Below are positions 9,290 through 20,399 of a DNA stretch of 64,000 nucleotides, piece by piece. Source of the stretch: Luidia sarsii (taxonomy: Eukaryota > Echinodermata > Asteroidea > Paxillosida > Luidiidae); assembly GCA_949987565.1 (NCBI GenBank), contig OX465107.1, positions 4,543,659 to 4,607,658 of the forward strand. The letters run 5' to 3'. The number at the start of each line of letters is the position of its first letter. Position 1 is the first letter of the stretch. The notes under the pieces were generated by a model that saw only the letters and a list, made by a program, of their open reading frames with translations, was not told the DNA's origin and did no database searches. The position numbers and the translations under genes are program-made.

Positions 9290-10510
9290 GCATTCAATTC
9301 GGGTTGTCTCAGATGTTGGTCCCCTGCTTGAATTGCTTTGGTGCTGTTTTGTTTTTCGTTTCTTGCGGCCGAGCTCATCTTCGGATCACCTCGTTTTGAT
9401 TGACTTTCGAGCACCGTGACGAGAGGGGATATAGGAGAAGAGCGAGTGGGGAGGATGCTTGTGTGGGCGTGAATCAGAACGGGGTAAATTGATAAGTGGG
9501 CAGGCGCTAGATCAATCCCCTGTCCCGGTGAAAGGACGCAAGAGGCGGTGGGGGGGGGGGGGGTGTAAGACGCGGTGTAATATGAAAGCCTCGCGGGAAC
9601 GCTGTCAAGTTAAAGAAAGAGGCGAGTACAACATGTCAGCATCTCAACACACACACGTACATAGGCGATGGAGACCAGCTGAATAGATCAGTATGATTTG
9701 CGACAAAGTAGCTGAGAACCCCCCCCCCCTCCATGACACACACACACTTACACGCGTATATACTTGTGGGGTATTTCCTTTGTTCTCGTGTACTAAAAAA
9801 ACACTGCCAGAAAAGCCTAATTCAAATCGCTCCCTTTCGAACCAGAATCACTTTCCTAGGCTGATATTTCTAGCGAACGTCCCTTATATAATATTGTTCT
9901 ATTTGCGACGGGTAAACATACCTCGGAAATTCCTCCTTTTTGAGTTTATTCCAAATAACCAGTTTCGTGATAACCTTATAGGGGAACCAAAAAAGTACCC
10001 CACAAGGAGCGGTCCCAATGTTCTGAGTACTCACCCATTGTTCCGGTACCCACAACCCACCTTATGTGTGCCCACACACACACAGACAAACCCTAATCTG
10101 TATCCTTGTGGAGACATGGCTTTGTTCTCGTGCACTATATACACAACAAAGTAAGAAACGACGTTTTAAAAATGCTCCCGTTTCAAGCACATTCACTTTC
10201 CTGTGTGGAAGTGTGGACCGTTACGTCCCTTACCCAAAACACTGCAATCTGCGACGGATTCTTAGGCATCAAAAATCCACCTTTTTTGAGTTATTGCCGA
10301 ATACCAGGTTCGAGAAATACTTGTGGCGTCCTATACACCTTTAGAATTTCTCTGTGGAGACCTATTCAACCCATTGTCCTATAGGCCTAGGTCTCCACAA
10401 GCCACTAGATTCTTGCCAGCACACACCTACCAATGCAACAACAATATAAACGTCAGTGGCCTCATGAGATTTCTGGACATTAGTGGCGTTGGAGGGAGCG
10501 CCCTGCTGCT
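9290..10510. other. gene-free, partly AT-rich stretch
   Basis: It contains two loosely similar segments (about 9760-9990 and 10105-10330) that share CTTGTGGXXXX...TTTGTTCTCGTG, CACTTTCCT, GTCCCTTA, TTGCGACGG and TTTTTGAGTTATT words in the same order and spacing of about 340 bp. This looks like a diverged tandem duplication or two copies of an unnamed repeat. No protein match is evident. Confidence 0.45.
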
Positions 10511-10516
10511 GGATCA

Positions 10517-10584
10517 GCTTGGCTCGGCTCGGCTTGGCTCGGCTCGGCTCGGCTCGGCTCGGCTCGGCTCGGCTCGGCTCGGCC
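10517..10584 (+). repeat. (CTCGG)n pentamer array
   Basis: About 13 units of CTCGG with one or two CTTGG variants. Confidence 0.95.
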
Positions 10585-11102
10585 CGATTGCCTGCTGGAA
10601 TATACAGGCGGCTGGGGCGGGATCTGATCGCAAAACTCCCGCTTTCTGCTAGTGCAGACGTTAAACCACTCCCGCCCAAGCTGACTGCGGTCAATGTGGT
10701 AGATTCGAATCTGCATATAGCAGGCATCGGAGTTATAATAGACTATCTGGGGGATGTTTGTTTGAGAAGCGGCGTATAGATTTGAAAGGGTTCCCCTATA
10801 AGGAGACCTGTTTGTGTACAGGGCACATCACCACCGGTGCAAATCCACCTCCGTTGTCCCGACCCCCTTTAAGGGCCACATGCAGTTAGCAGCCATTTGC
10901 TCATGCAAATCGTCCATAGCTTCCCCCGTGATCTCCATCGCAATATTTCAACAAACTGCCTCGAACACAGGACGGGCATTAATGTCAATTTGTGAATGTA
11001 TAGTGCAGCGGAAGAGAGAGAGAGAGACAAAAAAGGAATGATGCCATATTTCATTGTTGGCGTATGACCGATGAAGTGTGGTTACTTTAATGGCCGATGG
11101 AA

Positions 11103-11121
11103 CCCCCCCCCCAAAAAAAAA
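11103..11121 (+). repeat. C10A9 homopolymer junction
   Basis: Ten C then nine A, followed by an A-rich AAATAAATAAAT stretch. Confidence 0.9.
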
Positions 11122-11690
11122 CAAAATAAATAAATAAAAAAAAAAAAATCAAGGAGGGAGGGGAAAAGGGGTTGGCTGAGCGGAGCAGGCCAAAATAATG
11201 CCCGGGGCGAATTACGACCTGGACGGGGGCGTTGCGTCCCCGAGCTCCGAGCAGTCCTGCTCAACCTGACCGGCCGCTCTTATACCGCCCACGCCAAGCG
11301 GACACGGGAGTTAAGAGCCATCTCCAACAAGAAAAAAAAAGCAAAAAAAAAAAAGATCAGGTGTCTGCCCCCAAATAAAAAAAATGGTCGAACAGACATC
11401 AAAAGACAAAATGGCGAGTTTCTGTTTTTGTCTTTAATGTTGTCGATTTTGTCTCCCCTATAGGGGTGCATGGGATTTGACGAGAGCTCCTTTTAACAAG
11501 GGGGATTCTCTCGTGGGTTTTGTTCTTTCTCGGATTGAGTCGCTCTAACCCTCCGCCCCCTCAGAGGGTACCGGGGGTAACTGCGCATACATAGCTGCTG
11601 GAGCTTCTTTACCCTTTTTTAACGCAGACACCAAGTTATATGGGGCTTTACGGGGAAGGTTTTGTTGTCATTTGATGGTGCACATCCACA
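11122..11690. other. gene-free stretch
   Basis: No exon recognised. Two A-rich runs near 11330-11354 flank otherwise mixed sequence. Confidence 0.45.
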
Positions 11691-11691
11691 C

Positions 11692-11716
11692 GTTGAGAGA
11701 GAAAGAGAGAAAGAGA

Positions 11717-11790
<74 letters not shown>

Positions 11791-12095
11791 GGAGAGAGAG
11801 AGAGAGGAGGGAGAAGGTGGGGAGAGAGAGAGAGAGGAGGGAGAAGGTGGGGAGAGAGAGCGAGGGAGAGAGAGAGGAGGGAGAAGGTGGGGAGAGAGAG
11901 CGAGGGAGAGACAGAAAAGGAAGAGAAGAGAGTGGGAGAGACTAGAGAGGGAGATGGACAGAAGTGGTGAGGTGGTGAGAGAGGGGATGGAGGAGAAAGG
12001 GAGAGGGATGGAGACGGGGAGAGATAGAGAGATATTGTAGAGAGACGGAGAAAGAGAGGGGAGGGAGAAAGAGAGGGGAGTGACGAAGAGAGGGG
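11692..12095 (+). repeat. GA-rich purine tract
   Basis: A pure (GA)n core at about 11728-11787 is followed by a threefold block of GAGGGAGAAGGTGGGGAGA type. The tract is followed 175 bp later by a pyrimidine tract of similar length. Confidence 0.95.
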
Positions 12096-12271
12096 GCCTC
12101 TCTTTCCAGCCCTTTAAATTCTTCATCACTGTCAGTTCACCATCTATCTGTATGCGTACATTCATTCATACACAGTGACCAATGAATTTTAAGTGAAGCA
12201 CGGCATTTCCGTCTACAACCTTTGTTCCGTCCTGCAGTACGGACGAAGAACACACCCAGGCTACTCGGCCC

Positions 12272-12735
12272 TTGCACTTTCTCCTTCTCTCTATCCCTCT
12301 CTCCCCACCTCTCTCCCCACCTCTCTCCCTCACCCTCTCTCTCCCTTTCTCCCTCTCTCCATCTCCCCCTCTCTTCATCTCTCCCTCCCTCTCCTTCTCT
12401 CCATCTCCATCTCTCCCTCTCTCCATCTCTCCCTCCATCTCCCTCTCTCCCTCTCTTCATCCATCTCCATCTCTCACCCCCTCCCTCTCCCTCTCTCTCT
12501 GTCCCTCTTTCTATCTCTCCCCCGCCTCTCTCTCTCTCCCTCTCTCTCTTTCTCCCTCTCCATCTCCATATCTCTCTTTCTCCATCTCCCTCTCCCACTC
12601 TCTCCATCTCTCTCTCCCTCTCTTCATCTCTCCTTCTTTCTCCATCTCTACCTCTCTCTCCATCTCTCCCTCTCTCCCTCTCTCCCTCTCCATCTCTCCC
12701 CCTCTCTCCGTCTCTCCATTTCTACCTCTCTCCTC
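12272..12735 (+). repeat. CT-rich pyrimidine tract
   Basis: Degenerate CTCTCCATCTCC/CTCCCTCTCT. With the GA tract at 11692-12095 it forms two long, imperfectly complementary arms. Confidence 0.95.
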
Positions 12736-12739
12736 ATCC

Positions 12740-13180
12740 GACCAAGAACAAAAAAAGGGGCTCACTGAAAAGTGTACAGTCGCGAATTCAGACAGGGCCT
12801 ATAAGGTGCTCCACTCAGGATAGCGTCATCGGTACGGAATAAATGCATTTTGCGAGTCCAGACCGTTTACCTATTTCTCGAGGGACTGGGGAGCCGCGGG
12901 GGGGATGGGGGAACGAACGTGCGGCTCTTTCAATCCTTTATTCCAACGCATGAGTCAGTCGATTCGTCCATTCCCAGATGAAATGAACATTGAATTTTAA
13001 AAGGACATTCAAGCTGGTGGGGTTTCAGTTTTTTTTTTGGGGGGGGAGTCCGGAGTTTTATTTATTTACGCTTTTAAAAGGCCAAACCGAAAAGGTCACT
13101 CCCTCCATCTACCAACAAAAAAATAAAAATAAAAAGTGCCTGCATTTGGGCATAGTCCATCATGCACGGCTTTACTGAGC
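12740..13180. other. gene-free stretch
   Basis: A T10G7 homopolymer junction lies at 13029-13045. Nothing else was recognised. Confidence 0.5.
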
Positions 13181-13194
13181 TACGTATTATTATA

Positions 13195-13377
13195 CGCAGT
13201 GGCTGTTGTTACGGCAGTCGTCCGTGTGGTTCCCTGACTTGATTGTATTTCGTCAGCATTGCAGACTGGTTGAACCAGTCTATTAGCTGATAGTCTGGTT
13301 CCAAGAGCTAAACATCCTGACAAATACTGTGAAGTCAGGGAACCACACGAACGACTGCCGTAACAACAGCCACTGCG
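13195..13377. mobile_element. fold-back MITE with 46-bp terminal inverted repeats and 9-bp target duplication
   Basis: The left arm (13195-13240) and the right arm (13332-13377) are complementary over 46 bp with one mismatch. Both ends start CGCAGTGGCTGTTG. The flanks are a perfect direct repeat ATTATTATA at 13186-13194 and 13378-13386. The 91-bp centre contains a smaller palindrome (GACTGGTTGAACCAGTC). A 9-bp duplication with long arms is typical of Mutator-like (MULE) transposons, and hAT is less likely because it makes 8 bp. There is no coding capacity. Confidence 0.85.
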
Positions 13378-13458
13378 ATTATTATACGTGCATAACGGGC
13401 AGAGCGGACTGATATGGACGCGCTGCATGGGCAGGGATGTTCTGTGCCGCTTGTCCTT

Positions 13459-13936
13459 ACACTGCGTTCACACTTGATCCCGCAAGGAGGATCAGATCCC
13501 GCAAGGGCGATCAAAGGGCGATCAAAGGGCGATCAACGCAAGTGTGAACGCTTGCGCGATCAGGATGAGATCCCGGGATCTGATCCTCCTTTTGGGAAGG
13601 ATCAGACCCGGGTCTGATCCCGCATGCGAGATCAACATGCAAGTGTGGACGCAATGCGGGATCTGATCCTGCGGTTTACAGCGACCACATCCGGCCCATG
13701 CCTGGAAAAACGCACGAAAACAAGACTTTGTGTACATGTGTTTGGCGCGTCACGGCCGTGCTGACGTTCTACTGCGCATGACTAGTGACCTACTCGGATA
13801 ACCTTTGGAGAGCGTTCCCTCTGCTCGATGCGCGATCAATGCAGGATCAGGATCCAGTGTGAACGCAGCACTGGATCAGATCCTCCGTGACCGCAGGATC
13901 TGATCCTCCTTGCGGGATCAAGTGTGAACGCAGTGT
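13459..13936. mobile_element. GATC-dense palindromic MITE
   Basis: The ends ACACTGCGTTCACACTTGAT and complement pair for about 40 bp (13459-13498 with 13897-13936). Related subterminal pieces (AAGTGTGAACGC, GGATCTGATCCTCC) recur inside in both orientations at about 13537, 13575, 13640 and 13850. More than twenty GATC tetramers occur in 478 bp. The flanks TTA and TTG would allow a 3-bp TWA-like target (PIF/Harbinger type) only if one base has changed. Confidence 0.75.
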
Positions 13937-13939
13937 TGG

Positions 13940-15360
13940 AGATCGTCACCGGGCAGGGACCAAATCCATTCCGAAGATCAAGCCAATGTATAAAGAGAAG
14001 AGTCCCTGATACTATTCCGTGGCTAGGCTGCGGTTCTTATACCGCGATTCGGTGAACATTTTTGGCCCTTTTCGGCGTCACGGGTTCATGCTCTATCTGG
14101 CATTGGGTATAGGCACTGACTTGGACAAAAAAAAATCTACACAGCGTAAACCATCATGAGATCGTGGGTCCAGATACGAAATGACATTGCCTGTCAGCCC
14201 TGTCGAGAACTCGTCACCGATTCAAGATTCACCCCGGCACCCGAGACGGAGTAGGTCCAGCAATGTGATTCGTTAAAGACACTGAAAACTAAATGAATAG
14301 AAAAAAACACAAATGTATGCGATTGGGATTGGGGGGGGGGAGAAGAAAAAACGTGACCACAGTGAAGAGAGTGTGGATCTAGAGGGGACGGGGGGAACAA
14401 CTCCCGCAATCATTTGCGCTAAGTCCCTGCATGCCTTCCCACGTTGTCAATTCAATCGCGGCAGGCGAAGGGTAATATTACTCAGGGACTTTGTCAGACT
14501 GTTCCTCCCTCCCGAAAAAAAGAAGAAGAAGAACACCCACTTCTCACCCATCCCCCACACACATAGACAGGGATGGTCCAAGGTAATCTGTCCTCACAGT
14601 AAAGCCCTTCATTTTGTATTGTATTTTTTGTTGTGGCCAGGTTAAGGTACGCCTTTGAATTCGTCAAGTTCGTCTTAAGAGCAATCCCTCTCCTCTAACC
14701 TTTCTCCTCTTGTTTTGCCAAAGAAATCTCTCCTCTAATGATGAAACGTCCTCCGCAGATCTCCCTGAAGGGTAGGGAGGGAGGGAATGGGGGGGGGGGG
14801 GTTGAGTAAGAGGCGGCCGCGGGTTGGCCGACCAAGGTTGAGAGGGTGGAAATCTAAGAACTGGGGGGAGGGGAGCTTGTTTTCCCAGCCACGCCGAAGG
14901 ATTGAGATGGCGTCTTTTGTGATGCGGCCATTCTGGGGACGTGCAATGGATACCCGCAGAAACCGAAGTCTCTTTCGGACTAGGGGGGCGGGGGCGGGGG
15001 AGGGTGATGGGGGTGGGTTCTTGGCGATCCTTTTGTTGGAAGGACACAGTGTTATTCAGGACAGGGAAAAGTTGTTTAATTTTCACCTGCCACGCTTGAG
15101 CACAAGGAGCAAACCTGTTCCTTTTATTATACGCCTCCCCTCTCAGGCCGCGACGCCTAAAGAGACATCGGCCCGAACAGACGAATTGAAAGTGGACTGA
15201 ACCGGCATGTGGACTTTGTACGCCCACGCAGCGCACACGGCGGCGAGAAGGGGTAGGCGTAATTGAACGGCCGTTGAGCTCAGTCATATTTACGAAGTTG
15301 GGGAATACCCGTGAGCTATTTCATGTGTGATATCTTAGCCACGACTGCGTACAGAACTGT
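13940..15360. other. gene-free stretch
   Basis: Runs of G at 14331-14341 and 14790-14801. A 207-codon minus-strand frame at 14664-15287 has biased Pro/Arg/Ser composition, no domain and an overlapping plus-strand frame, so it is not accepted as a gene. Confidence 0.45.
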
Positions 15361-15426
15361 TTTTAAATGCATTTGTTCACGAGCATACATGGAGACCTAA
15401 GATTGCCAAGCATACGTATAGCTTTG

Positions 15427-15638
15427 AACTCTGCCTCTGCCTCTGCATCTGCCGCTCCGTCTCTGCCTCTGCCTCTGCCTCTGCCTCTGCCTCTGCCTCT
15501 GCCTCTGCCCCTGCCCCTGCCCCTGCCCCTGCCCCTGCCCCTGCCCCTGCCCCTGCCCCTGCCCCTGCCCCTGCCCCTGCCCCTGCCCCTGCCCCTGCCC
15601 CTGCCCCTGCCCCTGCCCCTGCCCCTGCCCCTGCCCCT

Positions 15639-15670
<32 letters not shown>

Positions 15671-15834
15671 CTCTGCCTCTGCCTCTGCCTCTGCCTCTGC
15701 CTCTGCCTCTGCCTCTGCCTCTGCCTCTGCCTCTGCCTCTGCCTCTGCCTCTGCCTCTGCCTCTGCCTCTGCCTCTGCCTCTGCCTCTGCCTCTACCTCT
15801 ACCTCTACCTCTGTCTCTGCCTCTGCCTCTATCT
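15427..15834 (+). repeat. CTGCCY hexamer array with segregated variant blocks
   Basis: CTGCCT units lead to 23 consecutive CTGCCC units (15505-15642), then about 25 CTGCCT units (15643-15792), then CTACCT and CTGTCT variants. The plus-strand (Leu-Pro)n frame is a product of the array. Confidence 0.97.
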
Positions 15835-15849
15835 TACTTTCTCATTCTC

Positions 15850-17985
15850 TCTTCATCTTTTTTTTCTCTCCCACGGAGGCAAGAGACTCCGAGGGTCGGG
15901 GCGATGTTTAGTCTGTCCTCCGTCCAGCCAGCCGCTAATCGAGTAACTTTACCCGGGGAAACCATACAGCATCGATCGCCCGGATCGCTGACTGAACGGA
16001 GCCGAGAACGGAGCCAAACTGCCCGGAGTGTCACCGATCTGCGGGCCAGGGCGGTGGGGCGGGTCCGAGGGAGCTAAGAGGGGAACGATTATCGGGAGAG
16101 CGGGCTGACATTCCCCGGCCACCGGGGTAAGATGAAGGGACACCCATACCGGGACGTACCGGTGTCTAATCGGTCACGAGACGCTCTGGCCGGAAGTGAC
16201 CCCGGGATAAAGTGTCGCTATAGATACGGCGGGCTCTAGGAAACTCAGTAAACAAATAAAAAAAACGAAATCCAGCCAGGTGTGCACGAACTTCCTGAAC
16301 GGGAAAGAAAATCTGTGTTGACCACAAGACCACACCACGCCTGGTCACCACGAAGTAGACAACACAGTGCCTTCCAGCGTCTTCCAATTGACTCCCAAGC
16401 CTACACTTGAACTCGCCAACTTCTTGACGCCGGGACGCATGGCGGGCACAACTCCTCCAGCGCAGTTACAGTGCACACGCGCGCGCAAGTGGTTCTGCGC
16501 CGACCTCTACCGCTGGTGCGAGCAAGAGGCACCATTATCTCTCTCGAACTCTTGAGCCCGAGTCCACGAGATGATCATCTCAGACAAGATGCTAACTTTT
16601 CGACAAGATATCGCGCAGCATTACCGTGATAGTGCTTTCAACCCGAGAGCCAGCTCCCCAGTGGATCGAAACGATCCTTCGACACACCGATTTTGATCAA
16701 TTTTTTCGCGCCGATTTTCAGGTTTTGTGTCACATGGGCCCTCGGGCCAATTCACGTGGTGATGTGCGCGTATATATGACCTGGGTGAGATGTTCGCGAA
16801 AGGTCGCACATCTCGCACGCACGCAATGCCGACGGACGACGACTCGAGACGGAGTCTATAGCAGCGTCGTCAACGAGCTATAGCCAGCGCTGCTCCAACT
16901 CGATCCGTGGCAGTGCACACATTAAGGAGCGACCCACGAGCTTGCGCATGCAGGTATAATGCTCCGGGAACAACGGAAGATGCGAGCCAAAGTGCGCGCC
17001 TATCAGGCTCGTTTATCAAGCCGCGCGCTCAAAGGCAATCCCGACGGCTGTTCTATTCATTAATCAGGCTGTATGCAGAACTATTATACCAAGAGATAGT
17101 CCCCATCACGTGGCCAGGTGCCCCTGGGCATTCCGAATCGTATTAGTCCATTTCTAATCTTGGAATTTCAATTGTGCTTTATCTTTCTGTCGGGACGACC
17201 AGCAATATGCAATACACACACACACAAAAAAGGAAAATCAATTTAATCAGAGTGGAGTCATGGGCTCCATAATATAAAACGCGCGGTGTGGAAAGTACAT
17301 TCTGATCGTCTCTCGGACGCTCAACTCGACTGGGTATCTCTCCCATACATCATTCTGAGCACGGCCCAAACGACTCACACGCTATGTGAGCATACATGCG
17401 GTGGTTCGGATGAGACTGCAGATTCCTTTCCTGATCAACTCCGAAGCCCCGAGGGTTGAGCGTCGATGCTCACTGCTAATCACAGACGAGAACCTTAGCC
17501 GCAGGGCGTGGCTTGGCAAATGGCCCCCCGTCAACGACTGCTATGAATCGTTGCAGGGTCCAAGATGTTGTTGGTCGGACCGCTGATGCTATCAAACCTG
17601 GGGCCGAGTTGAAAAGTGACGTAAGGCCAAAGGGGTGCTGGACCTGGGGAAGACCATGGGAAGACGGCACGATATCGATTTGTCGACAGATGGCCTCTCG
17701 TGTCGTGCACAGCTGCGGCCGATTTATACACGAAAGGCGGTCTACCTGTAGCGGCCTCCCCACTACGGCCCAGGCGAAGGTCTACCGTCCGGAATCTGGG
17801 CCATGGCTAATTTAACTAAGGCACCTATCGCCTCGGATATTTTGTTGGGGGGTACCACGCCGGAGCAATTTATTTATGCTGCGGGCTTACGGGCCTAGCA
17901 AGGGCGCCAAGCACATCGTAAAAGCAGCTTCGACGTGTCTATAATTATCATGGTAGCAGATTCCCATTTATAATAAACACAAAAT
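15850..17985. other. gene-free GC-rich stretch
   Basis: About 2.1 kb with frequent CpG steps and no recognised exon or transposon. Short frames occur on both strands and none stands out. A CpG-rich promoter is possible between about 15950 and 16560, but no TATA box or conserved core element decides it. Confidence 0.4.
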
Positions 17986-17989
17986 GTTG

Positions 17990-18085
17990 TAATCTGCCAG
18001 TTACTGACTAAAAATTGACCCAAAATGCAGGTATCGGGAAGGTGGAGGCCGTACATCGTTTCGATCCTACCAGGACCTTTCCCAA
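17990..18085 (-). mobile_element. dispersed retroelement module with hammerhead-like motif
   Basis: CTGCCAGTTACTGACTAAAA then CAAAATGCAGGT, then CGTTTCGATCCTACCAGGAC. This is the same order of blocks as at 4499, 4793 and 34190. Confidence 0.55.
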
Positions 18086-18700
18086 AGGCAGAATCAATCA
18101 GATCCAGATCTGGATAAATGGAATACGTAAGCATCCCTCTCTCGATAGATCATTTTGATGAAGATCCCCAACGGCAAAAAGCGAATTGACAGACGCAACG
18201 CCCGCCCGAAAGTTGCTGTACTTCTTTGCCCGTGTAGTCGAAAGTGTACTCCTGCCACGTGAACAAAAAAAAAACCACACCAAACAGTAACACCGGAAGT
18301 CATCCCAGTCCATTGCCGTTCACGCACGGGCGGGGATGGCGCAATGATGTAATAGGAAGTGCGGCACGTGGGGCTTTATATATAGCACCTGGGGATGGAG
18401 ATACTTTTTTTTTTTCCACAAAAGCAAACAAGACACGAGGCTCGCTCCCTGCCTCATTATAGCATCGAGGCGCGCCCGGGCCTGTCGGGCGCAACGTGGC
18501 CCCGTGCCAAGGGAACACGGGCACGAACCAATCTGGAGGACATCCGCACGTGCCAATTGGCGCTGCGGTTGTTTGGCGTGGCTGAGTGAAAGTCATCCGG
18601 CCGCACGGACGGCTGTGGCGCGTAAAAGAAAGTCTTGTCAGACACTTCATTTTTGTGTGTATCTTGCTTGATTATACTGAGGATTTAAAGTGTCTTGTCA

Positions 18701-18815
18701 ATTTCACCAAACTCATCGCAACTTACGAGCAATCGCAAGACAATGAATGATGCACCATACCATACCGCCTATCACAACTTAGTTACGGTGCATCGTAAGG
18801 CTTTGTGAAATCCAG
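18701..18815 (+). mobile_element. short inverted-end repeat (CTTTGTGAAATCCA family), copy 3
   Basis: ATTTCACCAAACTCATCGCA at the start, ACGGTGCATCGTAAGG near the end, then CTTTGTGAAATCCAGCCC. It is colinear with the copies at 7471 and 7612. Confidence 0.65.
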
Positions 18816-19090
18816 CCCTGGTCTGTCGAAAACCGTTATTAGACACAAGGTTCAGATAGAAACCAACGCCAAAACCTTTTAACAAATGGTTTCGTTTTAA
18901 CCGTTTCTCCTTGGTGACCAAAAACAGACTCGCAATCTCCTTACGAACGGAATGATAAAACAGTACTGACTCCGCCATCATGAAAAGCGTAGCCTTCTAT
19001 TTGCCAGCTCGACCTGGGTCTGATTTACGCACTTCTTTGAATGAAAGCAAGCCGGGATGTCGCATCGCACTTGTACGACTCGCTACTCGG

Positions 19091-19367
19091 ACTCGGACTT
19101 GAGTCACGATAGCAAATAACCCACGACTCGGAATCGTGTCACGATAGCAAATAACTCACGACTCGGACTCGAGCCACGATAGCAAATAACTCAAGACTTG
19201 GACTCGAGTCACGATAGCAAATAGCTCGTGACTCGGACTCGTGTCACGATAGCAAATAACTCGTGACTCGGACTCGAGTCCGCAAATAACTCGTGCCTCG
19301 GATTCGAGTCACGATAGCAAATAACTCGTAACTCGGACTCGAGTCACGATAGCAATTGCTATCGTGA
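19091..19367 (+). repeat. 35-bp minisatellite ending in a palindrome
   Basis: About eight 35-bp units reading ACTCGGACTCGAGTCACG then ATAGCAAATAACTCGTG, one of them shortened. The last unit runs into a perfect 24-bp palindrome at 19344-19367 centred on CAATTG, where the reverse complement of the unit begins. Confidence 0.93.
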
Positions 19368-19369
19368 AT

Positions 19370-20230
19370 CGAGTAAGTGACTCGTCCACGGACGCGATCT
19401 TACTCACGTGGATCCTCTATGTTTGGACTTGGACCCTGACTCGAAAATGCAGTATTTAAGTTACGATGCCTCGGGACTCAAGCACACACGGTCGCTTGGG
19501 GCCGGCTACATGAGCCGTGTCCTCAATACAGCTGTTGCTCCGCGCGTTTCATCCGACTGCCCTTCCCTTCAATGCTGCACCCAGCCTCAGCCCAAGTCCC
19601 TTGAATGGGGACTCTCGCCTTAGCCGCACCGAGGGGGCTTCGAGCGAACCGGGTTATCCAAACAGTCCGGCATTAGTTCCCTTCACTGGTCGTCCGTCGG
19701 GATGTTTTCCCGCCGTTTGACGTCCAAGTATACAAAATAACAGCGCCGCTATCGACCGGCATATTAAACACGGTGTGCGGGGGTCTGCAAGTGCGCGCAC
19801 GTGCAGGGGGCCACCGTCTGGCACGGGCTCGATACTATCTCACGCACTAATGGGCGAGCTTTTATGGACGAGAGGATTGAGGCGGGAACCACACCTGGAG
19901 CAGATGACGGTGTGAATTAACCGGTTCATGGAAGTGTGCAAATATCCATCGGCCTGAATAGGCCTTACCCAAAAAGTACCAACAGTTCACGCCCACGGAT
20001 TCATCCTGAGCATTACCAATTCAGTCATTCGGAATGCACATATACCAACCCAAGATTCCTGTCCATTTTGAAGGCCACATCCTGTTCTGAGTCACAGTTA
20101 TTCACAGCAGCACTGGATGTTGTCAAGATAAATTCTCTCCTTTCTAAAAAAAAGTTGGCGAGGCTCGAGGCCAACGACATGTTGCCGCCCAAGTACACCA
20201 ATTGTTTAAAAAAAAAAATTGCGAATAGTG
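19370..20230. other. gene-free stretch
   Basis: Mixed sequence becoming AT-rich after 19910. No feature was recognised. Confidence 0.45.
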
Positions 20231-20257
20231 TTGGTAGAGAAAGGGTTAAGATAATAC

Positions 20258-20372
20258 CCTTTTAGGGAAGGCCATCATTTAAAGGTTGGATAGCTCAGAT
20301 GGAAGAGCACTGGTACATTAATCAGGAGGTCTCGGGTTCAAGTCCCGGTGCAGTCAAAGTTTTCTTTGCCGA
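20258..20372 (+). mobile_element. tRNA-derived SINE, copy A (diverged)
   Basis: GGGAAGGCCATCATTTAAAG precedes a tRNA-like head with an A-box (TAGCTCAGATGG) and a B-box (GGTTCAAGTCC). AGTCAAAGTTTTCTTTGCC follows. The upstream and downstream tails match the copies at 23055 and 46500, so this is a SINE and not a free tRNA gene. The anticodon loop has six bases, which is abnormal. Confidence 0.7.
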
Positions 20373-20399
20373 TTTTGTCAATTTATTCAAAAGTTCACA

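Noticed and set aside
14664..15287. 207-codon minus-strand frame
   Set aside because: Biased composition, overlapping antisense frame, no domain, no splice or promoter context.
15367..16077. 236-codon frame with a long Leu-Pro repeat
   Set aside because: Product of the CTGCCY hexamer array; nothing outside the array looks like protein.
15950..16560. CpG-island promoter
   Set aside because: CpG steps are frequent, but no core promoter element or downstream exon supports a gene start.
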